This document shows, in pieces, positions 1 to 6,734 of a stretch of DNA of 7,754 nucleotides. The notes beneath the pieces were generated by a model that was not told where the DNA came from, ran no database searches, and saw only the letters and a program-made list of their open reading frames with translations. This stretch comes from JAWLFI01 sp041685645 (GTDB lineage Bacteria > Bacteroidota > Bacteroidia > Chitinophagales > Saprospiraceae). Position numbers and translations under genes: made by a program. Every line of letters begins with the position of its first letter. The first letter of the stretch is position 1. Where the stretch lies: assembly GCA_041685645.1 (NCBI GenBank), contig JAWLFI010000123.1:1-7754 (forward strand), given 5' to 3'.

Positions 1-216
1 AAAGCTATCGCTGTAATCTATCGTTTCGTTGAGGTGACTATCGATTTTAACGGCAACAGCGACTTGCAATGGGTCAAATGATATTTGCGTAGCCCAGTTT
101 ATGATTCCCGCAGCAATGTAATCTTTATCTCTCGTTTTCAATTCGTCGCCGGGCTTGACTGCTGTTAATATATAATATCCGTTGCTTAACTTCTGTAATG
201 CCTTTCCTATATCCAT
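1..216 (-). CDS. Flavin reductase-like domain protein (FMN-binding split barrel), N-terminal part, cut by the window edge
   Basis: The minus strand from 216 down to 1 encodes 72 uninterrupted residues starting MDIGKALQKLSNGYYILTA. This is the usual opening of flavin reductase-like proteins: a short helix, then a strand reading G-x-Y-x-L-T-A. Further in, residues 40-58 (NWATQISFDPLQVAVAVKI) match the family's W-x-TQ-x-SF-(E/D)-P-P/L core, which helps form the FMN site. Such proteins bind FMN and reduce it with NAD(P)H, or serve as flavin partners of oxygenases or as small FMN carriers; the exact role is not visible. I chose ATG at 216 because it gives the family-typical N-terminus. An in-frame ATG at 252 would add 12 residues (MGLISLHILKDI) and cannot be excluded. 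Neither start has a clear Shine-Dalgarno site. The C-terminal part lies outside the window. It is divergent from the efflux operon. The family call is confident; the function is not. Confidence 0.85.
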   Translation of the reverse strand, partial: MDIGKALQKLSNGYYILTAVKPGDELKTRDKDYIAAGIINWATQISFDPLQVAVAVKIDSHLNETIDYSDSF

Positions 217-522
217 AATGTCTTTTAGTATATGCAATGAAATGAGTCCCATAAATGTTTAGAAACCGCTGGTAATCAAACGGTTTTACCAGGGAAAGCT
301 GCAACTGTTTGAGTGGAAAGAATCGATTTTTTTCTCTACAGCTTAGAATACATTTATCTCTATCGCCTTTCGTTTTTGATTGGTTTTTATGAGCTGAACG
401 TCAGCACCTGAACAATTTCCACTACATTCCATTACCATTTTAAGTAAATTTAGGATAGTTTTATACCTTAAGCTTCGCCATTCTAGTTCAAATCTAAATT
501 TTGCAGTATCAGTTCTAGATTT
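217..522. other. Divergent intergenic region without a convincing gene
   Basis: About 300 AT-rich bases separate the flavin reductase-like gene from the efflux operon, so the promoters of both should lie here. I see no good Bacteroidota-type promoter (TAnnTTTG with an upstream TTG): the nearest on the plus strand is a 7-of-8 match at 456-463 with no matching upstream box. The region contains the interleaved inverted repeats at 263-292 and an ATCGAT palindrome followed by a T run near 326-340. A minus-strand reading frame is open from about 592 to 343 but has no family resemblance that I recognise. Confidence 0.6.
263..292. promoter_or_regulatory. Two interleaved inverted repeats, possible operator for the flavin reductase-like gene
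   Basis: AAACCG (263-268) is the reverse complement of CGGTTT (281-286), and CTGGTA (269-274) is the reverse complement of TACCAG (287-292). Both pairs have the same geometry, 6 bases, a 12-base gap, then 6 bases, and they are offset by exactly 6. The site lies 47-76 bases upstream of the ATG at 216 on the minus strand, where a repressor or activator could bind. As a single RNA pseudoknot the order would leave no connecting loops, so a DNA-level site is more plausible. Chance cannot be excluded. Confidence 0.3.
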
Positions 523-1952
523 ATCAGACACAAGAACACCAAAAACCTCTTCTCCCTCGGAGCACCGATCACGCTCGGATTTCTGCTCTTTCTCTTATTC
601 ATACAGGCCTGTACGCCAAAAATATCCCCCATTGCTCCCCCGATAGAAGAGCCTGAGGCATTTTCTACGAATCAAGGCGACACGCTCATCAACCAATGGT
701 GGAAGAGTTTTAAAGATGATCAACTCAACCAGTTGATGGACAGCGCTTTTGCGAATAATATGGATTTGAATAATCTGTATCAGCAAATTGTAGCAGCGGA
801 GGCGATTCGCAAATCTCAATCTACTCTATTACTACCGGACATTGACGCGGGGGCTCAAACAGCCATCAGCCGTCCGGAACCCGATTTTGCCGGAGGTGAA
901 AATACTCAGCTGGGGGCTTCAGCCAGTTATGAAGTAGATCTTTGGGGACGCATTCGGGCAGGCGTTCAAGCTGCAGACTTTCGAATCCAGGGCAACTACT
1001 ACGATTATAAAGCAGCAGCCATGACCTTAAGTGCGAATGTGACGCGGCTGTGGTTTCGTTTATTGGTGATACAGGATCAACTCGAATTGATAAATCAACA
1101 AGTGGCTACGAATCGGGAAGTGATAAAACTCATAAAAGCCCGCTTTGGAGCGGGTCAGGTCAAAGGGGTTGATGTCTTGCGACAAGAGCAGTTATTGGAA
1201 CAAAGCAAGAGCCTGAAATATCAATTTGAAGCGGACTTGGTCCAAACGCAAAATCAATTAGCTGTGCTTCTGGGCAAAGCACCCCAGAACTTTAATATTC
1301 CAGAAACTGACAGCTTGCCTACAATGCCCCCTTCTCCTGCAGCGGGCATGCCGCTAGATTTGATTCGCCGACGTCCGGATGTTCAGAGAGAGAGTATAAC
1401 TTTCTCATGGCGGCAGATCGGGACATGGCCGTCGCTGTGCGAAACAAATTTCCCCGATTATCTCTGAACTTGTCAACTCAAGCTCGATCTAACAATTACA
1501 ACCAACTCTTCAGTGGTTGGGCATACACGCTCGGAGCCGACATCTTTGCCCCCCTTCTGTATTGGGGGCGACTCCGCGCAGAAGTGGATCGCACCGAAGC
1601 TGTTAAAAAGCAACAGCTTTACAACTATGGACAAACCGTTCTAAATGCATTTCGCGAAGTAGAAAATGCCATAATTAACGAAAAGCGACAAAGCAAACAA
1701 ATAGAGGTTCTTCGCCGACGATTGAAAATGGCACAGCAAACGAATAAGCAGTTGCGTACCGAGTTTATTTATGGCTTCAGCCAGTACTTAGATGTCCTGC
1801 TGGCGCAGGATCAAGAACAGGAACTGCAAAGAAACCTTTTAGAGGCTGTGCAGGAGCAATACGAAATTAGAATCTCTCTTTATCGAGCGCTGGCCGGAGA
1901 CTTTGAACTGCCTCCTCCAAATGCTGAAGCAAATAAAACGCAGAATCAATGA
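523..1952 (+). pseudogene. RND efflux outer-membrane channel lipoprotein (TolC/OprM/NodT family), no standard start codon and frameshifted
   Basis: The product would be the outer-membrane channel of the tripartite pump. Frame 1 reads a signal peptide with hydrophobic core at 574-603 and lipobox I-Q-A-C with the Cys codon at 610. It is followed by WWKSF-x-DDQL-x-QL, then YEVDLWGRIRAGVQAA near 931-975 and DLIRRRPDVQ near 1357-1386, all hallmarks of the family. At the (AG)5 run (1385-1394) the homologous reading moves to frame 3, which continues FLMAADRDMAVAV, LLYWGRLRAEVDRTEA and a helical second half to TGA at 1950-1952. Rejoined, it gives about 475 residues, normal for the family. Frame 1 closes at the TGA at 1465-1467. 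Between the upstream stop (484-486) and the signal peptide there is no in-frame ATG, GTG or TTG. ATC at 523 sits where a Met is expected (reading xRHKNTKNLF), so I place the 5' end there. Its stop overlaps the adaptor start (ATGA). The family is certain; true pseudogene versus sequencing error or rare start is open. Confidence 0.8.
1385..1394 (+). repeat. (AG)5 dinucleotide run at the frameshift point
   Basis: Five AG units follow C1384. With four units the text would read CAG AGA GAG TAT and the channel gene would be in frame. A one-base deletion from an ancestral CAG AGA GCA GAG TAT would also give exactly the observed sequence and would restore the RxAE motif common after RRPDV in this family. 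Slippage, point deletion and sequencing error are all possible. Confidence 0.7.
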
Positions 1953-3124
1953 GTAATAAAAAAATAGCCCTGTATTGTGGACTCATCTTTTTGGCTGCCA
2001 TTGCTATTGTCGTGCTGATTTACTCTTCAGAACCCACGGCGCAAAGTGAAGGAGCTACAAAAAAATCCGCCATGCTCGTCAGCGTTGAGCAGGTGGAAAA
2101 AGGCACATTTACTCCACTGTTTCAAGCGACCGGATCAGTAGTCGCTGTAGAGGATATTCAATTAAATTCCCGAGTAAGCGGGCAAGTCATCCGACGGAAC
2201 CCGGCTTTTGTTCCCGGCGGAAAGGTGAAAAAAGGTACAGAGCTTTTGAAAATAGATCCTGCGGATTACCAGAACGAAATAGAACTTCGGAAAAGCGAAC
2301 TCATGCAAGCCAAAACCGATTTGGAAGTAGAGTTGGGAAGGCAGAATATTGCCAAGCAAGACCTCAAACTGATCGGTAGCGATTCGCTGACGGAAGACCA
2401 GCGGAACCTGGTTTTACGCAAACCTCAATTCTCTGCAGTGCAAGCGCGAATCAAGGCCGCAGAAGCTGCGCTATCCCAAGCGCAATTAAATTTGGACCGC
2501 ACATCGGTAGTCGCGCCATTTGATGCTCAGATTATTTCACAAACTGTTTCTCTGGGGTCGCAACTCAATCAAGGCGACAACCTGGGCCGCTTAGTGGGAA
2601 TAGAACACTATTGGGTGGAAGTGAGCCTGCCGGTAAAGAAGCTGAAGTGGCTCCGGTTTCCAACAAACTATCGTGAAACGGGAGCCGAAGTGACCATTAA
2701 AAACACTTCAGATTGGGAAGAAGGGGATCACCGAAAGGGATATCTGGTGAATCGCGTCGGCGCCCTGGATCAGCAAAGTCGATTAGCGCGCTTATTTATC
2801 AAAGCCCCCGATCCTTTAAATTTGGAAAATAAAGACCAACCGGAGTTAATGATTGGCAGTTTTGTAGAAGTGGAAATCAAAGGAAATCCCATCGAGCAAG
2901 TCGTTCGCCTCAAACGCGATTATCTGCGCAGCAAGCAAACCGTCTGGGTGATGGAAAATGAAAAACTGAGCATTAAAAAGGTAAAAGTAAGGCTAATGGA
3001 TGCCCATTACGCCTACATATCTGAAGGCTTACAAGATGGCGCAAAAGTGCTCACGACCAACATAAGCACTGTAACCGAAGGAATTCCGCTGAGAACGGAA
3101 ACTAGAAATGACAATCAACAGTAA
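1949..3124 (+). CDS. RND efflux periplasmic adaptor (membrane fusion protein)
   Basis: This 391-residue protein would link the inner-membrane pump to the outer-membrane channel. Residues 6-25 form one hydrophobic segment with Lys in front and no lipobox Cys in the usual place, so it is probably an N-terminal membrane anchor. Residues 62-105 (TGSVVAVEDIQLNSRVSGQV onwards) and 184-215 (RTSVVAPFDAQI onwards) are the two halves of the lipoyl-like domain. Between them, 106-183 is an Ala/Gln/Leu/Lys-rich helical hairpin including the family segment EDQRNLVLRKPQFSAVQARI. Residues 222-311 fit the beta-barrel, and 314-385 the membrane-proximal domain (VVRLKRDYLRSKQTVWVM). The ATG overlaps the stop of the channel gene by four bases, and TAATG joins its end to the pump gene with one shared base, suggesting translational coupling. 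Length is normal and no lesion is seen. The substrate is not readable from the sequence. Confidence 0.95.
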   Translation: MSNKKIALYCGLIFLAAIAIVVLIYSSEPTAQSEGATKKSAMLVSVEQVEKGTFTPLFQATGSVVAVEDIQLNSRVSGQVIRRNPAFVPGGKVKKGTELLKIDPADYQNEIELRKSELMQAKTDLEVELGRQNIAKQDLKLIGSDSLTEDQRNLVLRKPQFSAVQARIKAAEAALSQAQLNLDRTSVVAPFDAQIISQTVSLGSQLNQGDNLGRLVGIEHYWVEVSLPVKKLKWLRFPTNYRETGAEVTIKNTSDWEEGDHRKGYLVNRVGALDQQSRLARLFIKAPDPLNLENKDQPELMIGSFVEVEIKGNPIEQVVRLKRDYLRSKQTVWVMENEKLSIKKVKVRLMDAHYAYISEGLQDGAKVLTTNISTVTEGIPLRTETRNDNQQ

Positions 3125-6100
3125 TGGAAAAGTCGCAAGACCAAAAACCAAACCATCGCAAGGGGATGATTGAGTTCATGGCTCGAAACTCCGTGGCTTC
3201 AAACCTGCTCATGTTACTGCTGTTAGTGGGAGGGATTTATACCATGTACAATATTCAGAAAGAGGTCTTCCCTCAATTCCAATTGGATTTTGTCAATGTA
3301 AGCGTTACCTATCCCGGTTCTTCACCCGAAGAAGTGGAGCAGGGCATTTTAATGCCTGTGGAAGAGTCCGTGCGAGGCATTCAGGGAATAAAAGAAATTG
3401 TTTCAACGGCCAGGGAAGGTTCCGGAGAAGTGAGTATTGAACTTATAGCAGGAACTGACCGGATGAAAGCCTTTCAAGACATTGATCAGGCCGTCAGTCG
3501 TATTCGCACCTTTCCCGACGATATAGAAGAACCGGAAGTGGTTCTGCAGGATCGGCAACGGGATGTAATGGAGATTTCTCTCTATGGAAATGCCGACATC
3601 TGGACTTTGCGAAAAGTAGGAGAAAGATTGCGCAATCAGCTGCTGTCTCAGCCCATGATCACGCAAGTTGCGCTGGACAATGTACCCGACTACGAAACGC
3701 GAATAGAAATCTCCTCAAATAACTTGCAAAAATACGGTCTCACCTTGGGACAAGTGGCCGATTTGATTCAAGAGAGCAGCCAGGACGTTCCTGCCGGCGC
3801 AGTGGAAACCCAATCGGGGGAGATATTACTGCGCATGAAGGAGCGCAAGCAATGGGCAGACGAGTTTGGAGAAATTACAATTGCCACCTCCGCCTCCGGC
3901 GCTCAGCTAAAGCTGGCCGACATTGCTGAAATTACCGATGACTTCGTAGAAACCGGATTTCACGGCCAGTTTAATCAACAAACGGCCATTGGCATGGAAA
4001 TTTTTCGGGTGGGTGACCAATCGCCTCTCGACATTGAAGATGTGGTTAATGAAGTGATGAACAACTTTCAACTTCCACCCGGAATAAACTACCGCATCGA
4101 TAGCAACCGGGCCGATGATTATCGCGAGCGACTATCGCTGTTGACTGAAAATGGGCTGTTGGCCATCTTCATCGTAATGTTTATCCTTTCGTTGTTTTTG
4201 GAGTATCGGCTCGCTTTTTGGGTGATGATGGGCATGGTTATTTCCTTTGTCGGCGGTGTGATTATCCTTCCATTGATTGGTGTGAGCATCAATATGATTT
4301 CCATGTTTGGCTTTTTAGTCGTACTGGGAATTGTAGTGGATGACGCTATTGTCGTTGGCGAAAATGTCTTTGAGTATCGCCAAAAAGGCATGTCCCCAAT
4401 GAAAGCTGCCATAGAGGGAGCCAAAAACGTGAGCCGCCCCGTCTTCTTTAGTATCATTACAACGATTATCGCCTTTATTCCCCTACTGATGCTTCCCGGC
4501 GAAACCGGAAAATTTTGGCAGCCCCTGCCCGCAGTGGTCATTGTCATTCTTGCGCTCTCTCTCATCGAAGCCCTCTTTATTTTACCGGCACATTTAGGGC
4601 ATATCAAAAACAAGGAAAAAAAAGGCCTCTTGCTAAAGCTCGATAAACTCCAAAAGCGTTTTGCCGGCGGTTTTGAGCATCTTGTGAATCGCTATTATCG
4701 ACCTTTTCTCAATCTTTGCCTTCGATTTAAATACATCACCCTCAGCATTGCCATTGCTTTGCTTCTGATCGTGGGAGGGTATGGCTATAGCGACCATATG
4801 GGCATGATTTTGATGCCTGAAGTAGCCGCCGATGAGATTGAGGCCGGAATTCGCTTACCCGTGGGAACGACCATAGACCAGGCGGCAGAAGTGGCAGAAG
4901 AAGTTACGGCCTCCACCCAGAAAATGTTTGAGGAGCACAATTTGTTCGAAGTAGCGGAGGGCATTAAGACCAATGTGCGTGGACAAAATTTTATCGATGT
5001 AGAAATTGTCATGCGCCCCCCGGATGAGCGCGACATGTCGGCCAGAGAATTGATTGCCCTTTGGCGCGATAACATTGGCGAAATCCGCGGAGTAGATCAA
5101 ATCACCTTTGAAGCAGAGCGCGGACCCGGCGGCTACCGGCAAGATATTTCTGTCGACCTCAGCCACTCCGACATTAATGTCCTGGAACGCGCCAGTTCTG
5201 TCTTTGTGGAGAAAATGGATGCCTTCGAAAACACCAGGGATGTGAGCGACAACTACAATCGCGGCAAACAACAACTTGACTTTGAACTGCTTCCGGCGGG
5301 ACGCAATCTCGGCCTCACTGCCAATCAAGTCGGTCGTCAAGTTAGAAATGCCTTTTTTGGCGCCCTGGCCATGCGCCAATTGCGGGGCAATAACGAAGTG
5401 GAAATTCGAGTCAAATTACCGCGTGAAGAGCGCAAGGACATTCGGAATTTAGAAGAATTCATTATTCGCACGCCGGGCGGTGTAGAAGTTCCTCTAATGG
5501 ATGTGGTAAAAGTGGAAGAAAGAGAGGCCTTCACCTCCATCAATCGAAGAAATGGTCGACGAATCGTGAGCGTCGGTATGGATGTGGAGCCCAGCAATAA
5601 AGTCAATCAGGTAATTGCCAGCATCAATGGAGAAGTGCTCCCCCAGCTTCGGGCAGATTATCCGGGTTTAACCTGGACCTTCGAAGGCAGCCAGGCTGAA
5701 ATGCGAGAATCAACCGCCTCACTTTGGGGCACATTTTCCATGGCTATGCTCATTATTTATGTCTTGCTGGCCCTGGCCTTTAACAATTATACCCAGCCGC
5801 TGATTGTGATGTTTGCCATTCCATTTGGCGTGGTCGGTGCGGTCATTGGCCACATTCTTTTGGGTTACGACCTTTCTTTAGTCAGCCTCATGGGGATGAT
5901 TGCCCTCGCCGGAGTGGTCGTCAACGACTCATTGATCATGGTCGATTACGCCAATGGCATTCGAAATAAAAAAAGTGCATTCAGTGCTATTCACGAAGCC
6001 GGTTTGCGCAGGTTCCGCCCTATAATTTTGACCACCCTCACCACATTTGGCGGACTTACCCCTATTATTTTGGAGCGCTCCAGTCAGGCTTTTTACATTA

Positions 6101-6252
6101 TACCCATGGCGATTTCTCTGGGTTTTGGAATCGTGTTTGCCACCGCTATTATTTTGGTCATCGTCCCCTGTTTGTACCTTGTGTTAGAAAATGCGAAAGC
6201 CTTTTTTGCAGGAGATTCGCCACCCCGGGAAGACCTCTCCACCTCTCCCTAG
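3124..6252 (+). CDS. RND efflux pump, inner-membrane permease subunit (HAE1/AcrB-like)
   Basis: This intact 1042-residue protein is a proton-driven RND exporter. The fold shows the family's duplication: TM1 about 24-44, a periplasmic part starting VFPQFQLDFVNVSVTYPGSS, TM2-TM6 about 344-491, TM7 about 537-556, a second periplasmic part, and TM8-TM12 about 870-1020. TM4 carries GIVVDDAIVVGENV with D406 and D407, the proton-relay pair equal to AcrB D407/D408. The segment before TM11 reads RRFRPIILTT, with R963 and T970 at the places of AcrB R971 and T978. TM10 reads GVVVNDSLIMVDY, so N934 stands where AcrB has the relay Lys (K940). The N-terminus ARNSVASNLLMLLLLVGG and the text around it match a broad HAE1 branch common in Bacteroidota and Gammaproteobacteria. 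The start shares one base with the adaptor stop. Drug, lipid or other amphiphile export is possible; substrate is unknown. Confidence 0.96.
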   Translation: MEKSQDQKPNHRKGMIEFMARNSVASNLLMLLLLVGGIYTMYNIQKEVFPQFQLDFVNVSVTYPGSSPEEVEQGILMPVEESVRGIQGIKEIVSTAREGSGEVSIELIAGTDRMKAFQDIDQAVSRIRTFPDDIEEPEVVLQDRQRDVMEISLYGNADIWTLRKVGERLRNQLLSQPMITQVALDNVPDYETRIEISSNNLQKYGLTLGQVADLIQESSQDVPAGAVETQSGEILLRMKERKQWADEFGEITIATSASGAQLKLADIAEITDDFVETGFHGQFNQQTAIGMEIFRVGDQSPLDIEDVVNEVMNNFQLPPGINYRIDSNRADDYRERLSLLTENGLLAIFIVMFILSLFLEYRLAFWVMMGMVISFVGGVIILPLIGVSINMISMFGFLVVLGIVVDDAIVVGENVFEYRQKGMSPMKAAIEGAKNVSRPVFFSIITTIIAFIPLLMLPGETGKFWQPLPAVVIVILALSLIEALFILPAHLGHIKNKEKKGLLLKLDKLQKRFAGGFEHLVNRYYRPFLNLCLRFKYITLSIAIALLLIVGGYGYSDHMGMILMPEVAADEIEAGIRLPVGTTIDQAAEVAEEVTASTQKMFEEHNLFEVAEGIKTNVRGQNFIDVEIVMRPPDERDMSARELIALWRDNIGEIRGVDQITFEAERGPGGYRQDISVDLSHSDINVLERASSVFVEKMDAFENTRDVSDNYNRGKQQLDFELLPAGRNLGLTANQVGRQVRNAFFGALAMRQLRGNNEVEIRVKLPREERKDIRNLEEFIIRTPGGVEVPLMDVVKVEEREAFTSINRRNGRRIVSVGMDVEPSNKVNQVIASINGEVLPQLRADYPGLTWTFEGSQAEMRESTASLWGTFSMAMLIIYVLLALAFNNYTQPLIVMFAIPFGVVGAVIGHILLGYDLSLVSLMGMIALAGVVVNDSLIMVDYANGIRNKKSAFSAIHEAGLRRFRPIILTTLTTFGGLTPIILERSSQAFYIIPMAISLGFGIVFATAIILVIVPCLYLVLENAKAFFAGDSPPREDLSTSP

Positions 6253-6309
6253 CCGGCAGAATAACACCTTTTTCAATTCCTGTTTGATATTCTCTTTTCA
6301 ACTTCTTTT
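6253..6309. other. Short spacer after the efflux operon
   Basis: This pyrimidine-rich spacer follows the pump stop codon. It begins with a GCCGGC-containing patch (6252-6257) and has short T runs near 6270 and 6306-6310, but no hairpin next to a T run that I would call a terminator. Transcription may instead end at the folded element that follows. Confidence 0.4.
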
Positions 6310-6318
6310 TAGGCCGGC

Positions 6319-6345
6319 ACCGCGCCCGCAGAATGCGGTCGCGGT
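6319..6345. repeat. Hairpin: 12-position stem with one mismatch, GAA loop
   Basis: ACCGCGCCCGCA (6319-6330) pairs with TGCGGTCGCGGT (6334-6345) at 11 of 12 positions around a GAA loop; the only mismatch is C6325 against T6339. It sits just inside the left end of the GC-rich element. Confidence 0.7.
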
Positions 6346-6360
6346 CGGGCTATCCGCTTG

Positions 6361-6495
6361 TATGTTCGGGGCGGTCAGCCAGTATCCGTAAGGCTGCGGT
6401 GGCTTCCTTGCGGTCGCTACGTCCTCGAGATCGCCTGCGGCGATCCTCGGGACCTCCTCGCTCTACGGCTACAATGGCCGCCCGCCCCGCCCATA
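6361..6495. repeat. Long-range inverted repeat enclosing the centre of the GC-rich element
   Basis: TATG-TT-CGGGGCGG (6361-6374) pairs with CCGCCCCG-CC-CATA (6482-6495): 4 bp, a 2x2 internal loop, then 8 bp. It encloses about 107 bases that hold further arms, giving a branched fold. Confidence 0.5.
6429..6445. repeat. Hairpin: 7-bp perfect stem with TGC loop, extended by an outer GTCC/GGAC stem
   Basis: GATCGCC (6429-6435) and GGCGATC (6439-6445) pair perfectly around TGC. GTCC (6421-6424) and GGAC (6450-6453) can extend it across a mismatched internal part, making an arm of about 33 bases. Confidence 0.6.
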
Positions 6496-6520
6496 TCGCT
6501 GCTATCCCTGCCGGGGGCTA

Positions 6521-6734
6521 CCCTGTCAAGGCGCAGAACAACAGCAGTACCCTCCGAAAATCCATTCAGCGCCTAAAGGCGGTGACTTTAGGTTGCACTT
6601 ACATACTGAAAATTGTCTTTTTTCGTGTTTTTTTTGATCTCATGCAGCGTTTCGCTCCTAAGATGTTTTATGTAGGTAGAGCTTGGATCCAAAGTTAATT
6701 GTTCGAAACCCATACAAATGAAAATACGAAACTC
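6521..6734. other. Leader region of the lipoprotein gene
   Basis: AT-rich DNA returns after the GC-rich element. It contains the inverted repeat CCTAAAG (6572-6578) / CTTTAGG (6586-6592), with a competing CGCC-TAAA-GGCG hairpin at 6570-6581, and then T runs near 6618-6623 and 6628-6635. The hairpin is too far from the T runs for a standard terminator. The 6-codon frame ATG 6718 to TGA 6738 overlaps the start of the next gene. I found no convincing TAnnTTTG promoter. Confidence 0.4.

Larger units (their letters stand above)
6310..6520. other. GC-rich structured intergenic element, possible interspersed repeat or structured RNA
   Basis: By hand count 143 of 210 bases in 6311-6520 are G or C (68%), against 40% in 6241-6300. 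The block is closed by CCGGC (6314-6318) against GCCGG (6510-6514), with TAG/CTA at the outer ends. Inside are a 12-position hairpin (6319-6345), a long-range 12-of-14 pairing between 6361-6374 and 6482-6495, a CAGCC/GGCTG arm (6376-6380 with 6392-6396) and a 7-bp hairpin (6429-6445). The boxes GGGCTATCCGC (6347-6357) and GCTATCCCTG (6501-6510) flank the long-range stem. Short frames inside it look like accidental open frames in GC-rich DNA. From memory, elements with such boxes recur between genes in Bacteroidota, but I cannot check this. Strand and function are unknown: repeat family, transcription terminator, or RNA. Confidence 0.6.

Noticed and set aside
263..292. H-type RNA pseudoknot formed by the two interleaved repeats
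   Set aside because: The stems would be joined with zero-length connecting loops on both sides, which is not feasible for a folded RNA.
595..819. Minus-strand open frame opposite the channel N-terminus
   Set aside because: The opposite strand carries clear channel-family sequence, and this frame has no recognisable features.
736..1467. Calling the first channel fragment as a gene starting at TTG 733 or ATG 736
   Set aside because: Homologous signal peptide, lipobox and WW motif lie upstream in the same frame, so this would drop the export signal. It is a fragment of the broken gene.
2162..2359. Minus-strand open frame opposite the adaptor gene
   Set aside because: It is antisense to the lipoyl/hairpin coding region of the adaptor and has no domain.
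4119..4613. Minus-strand open frame opposite the pump gene (others at 3403-3666, 4785-5075, 4855-5379 and 5337-5606)
   Set aside because: They lie fully antisense to the strongly conserved pump reading frame and have no recognisable domains.
6241..6310. Rho-independent terminator directly after the pump gene
   Set aside because: No stable hairpin precedes the short T runs here.
6333..6698. Plus-strand open frames of 66-121 codons over the GC-rich element (also 6191-6391 and 6358-6576)
   Set aside because: They are Arg/Ser/Pro/Ala-rich, overlap one another in different frames, lack leaders and coincide with the folded GC-rich DNA. They are best explained as accidental frames.
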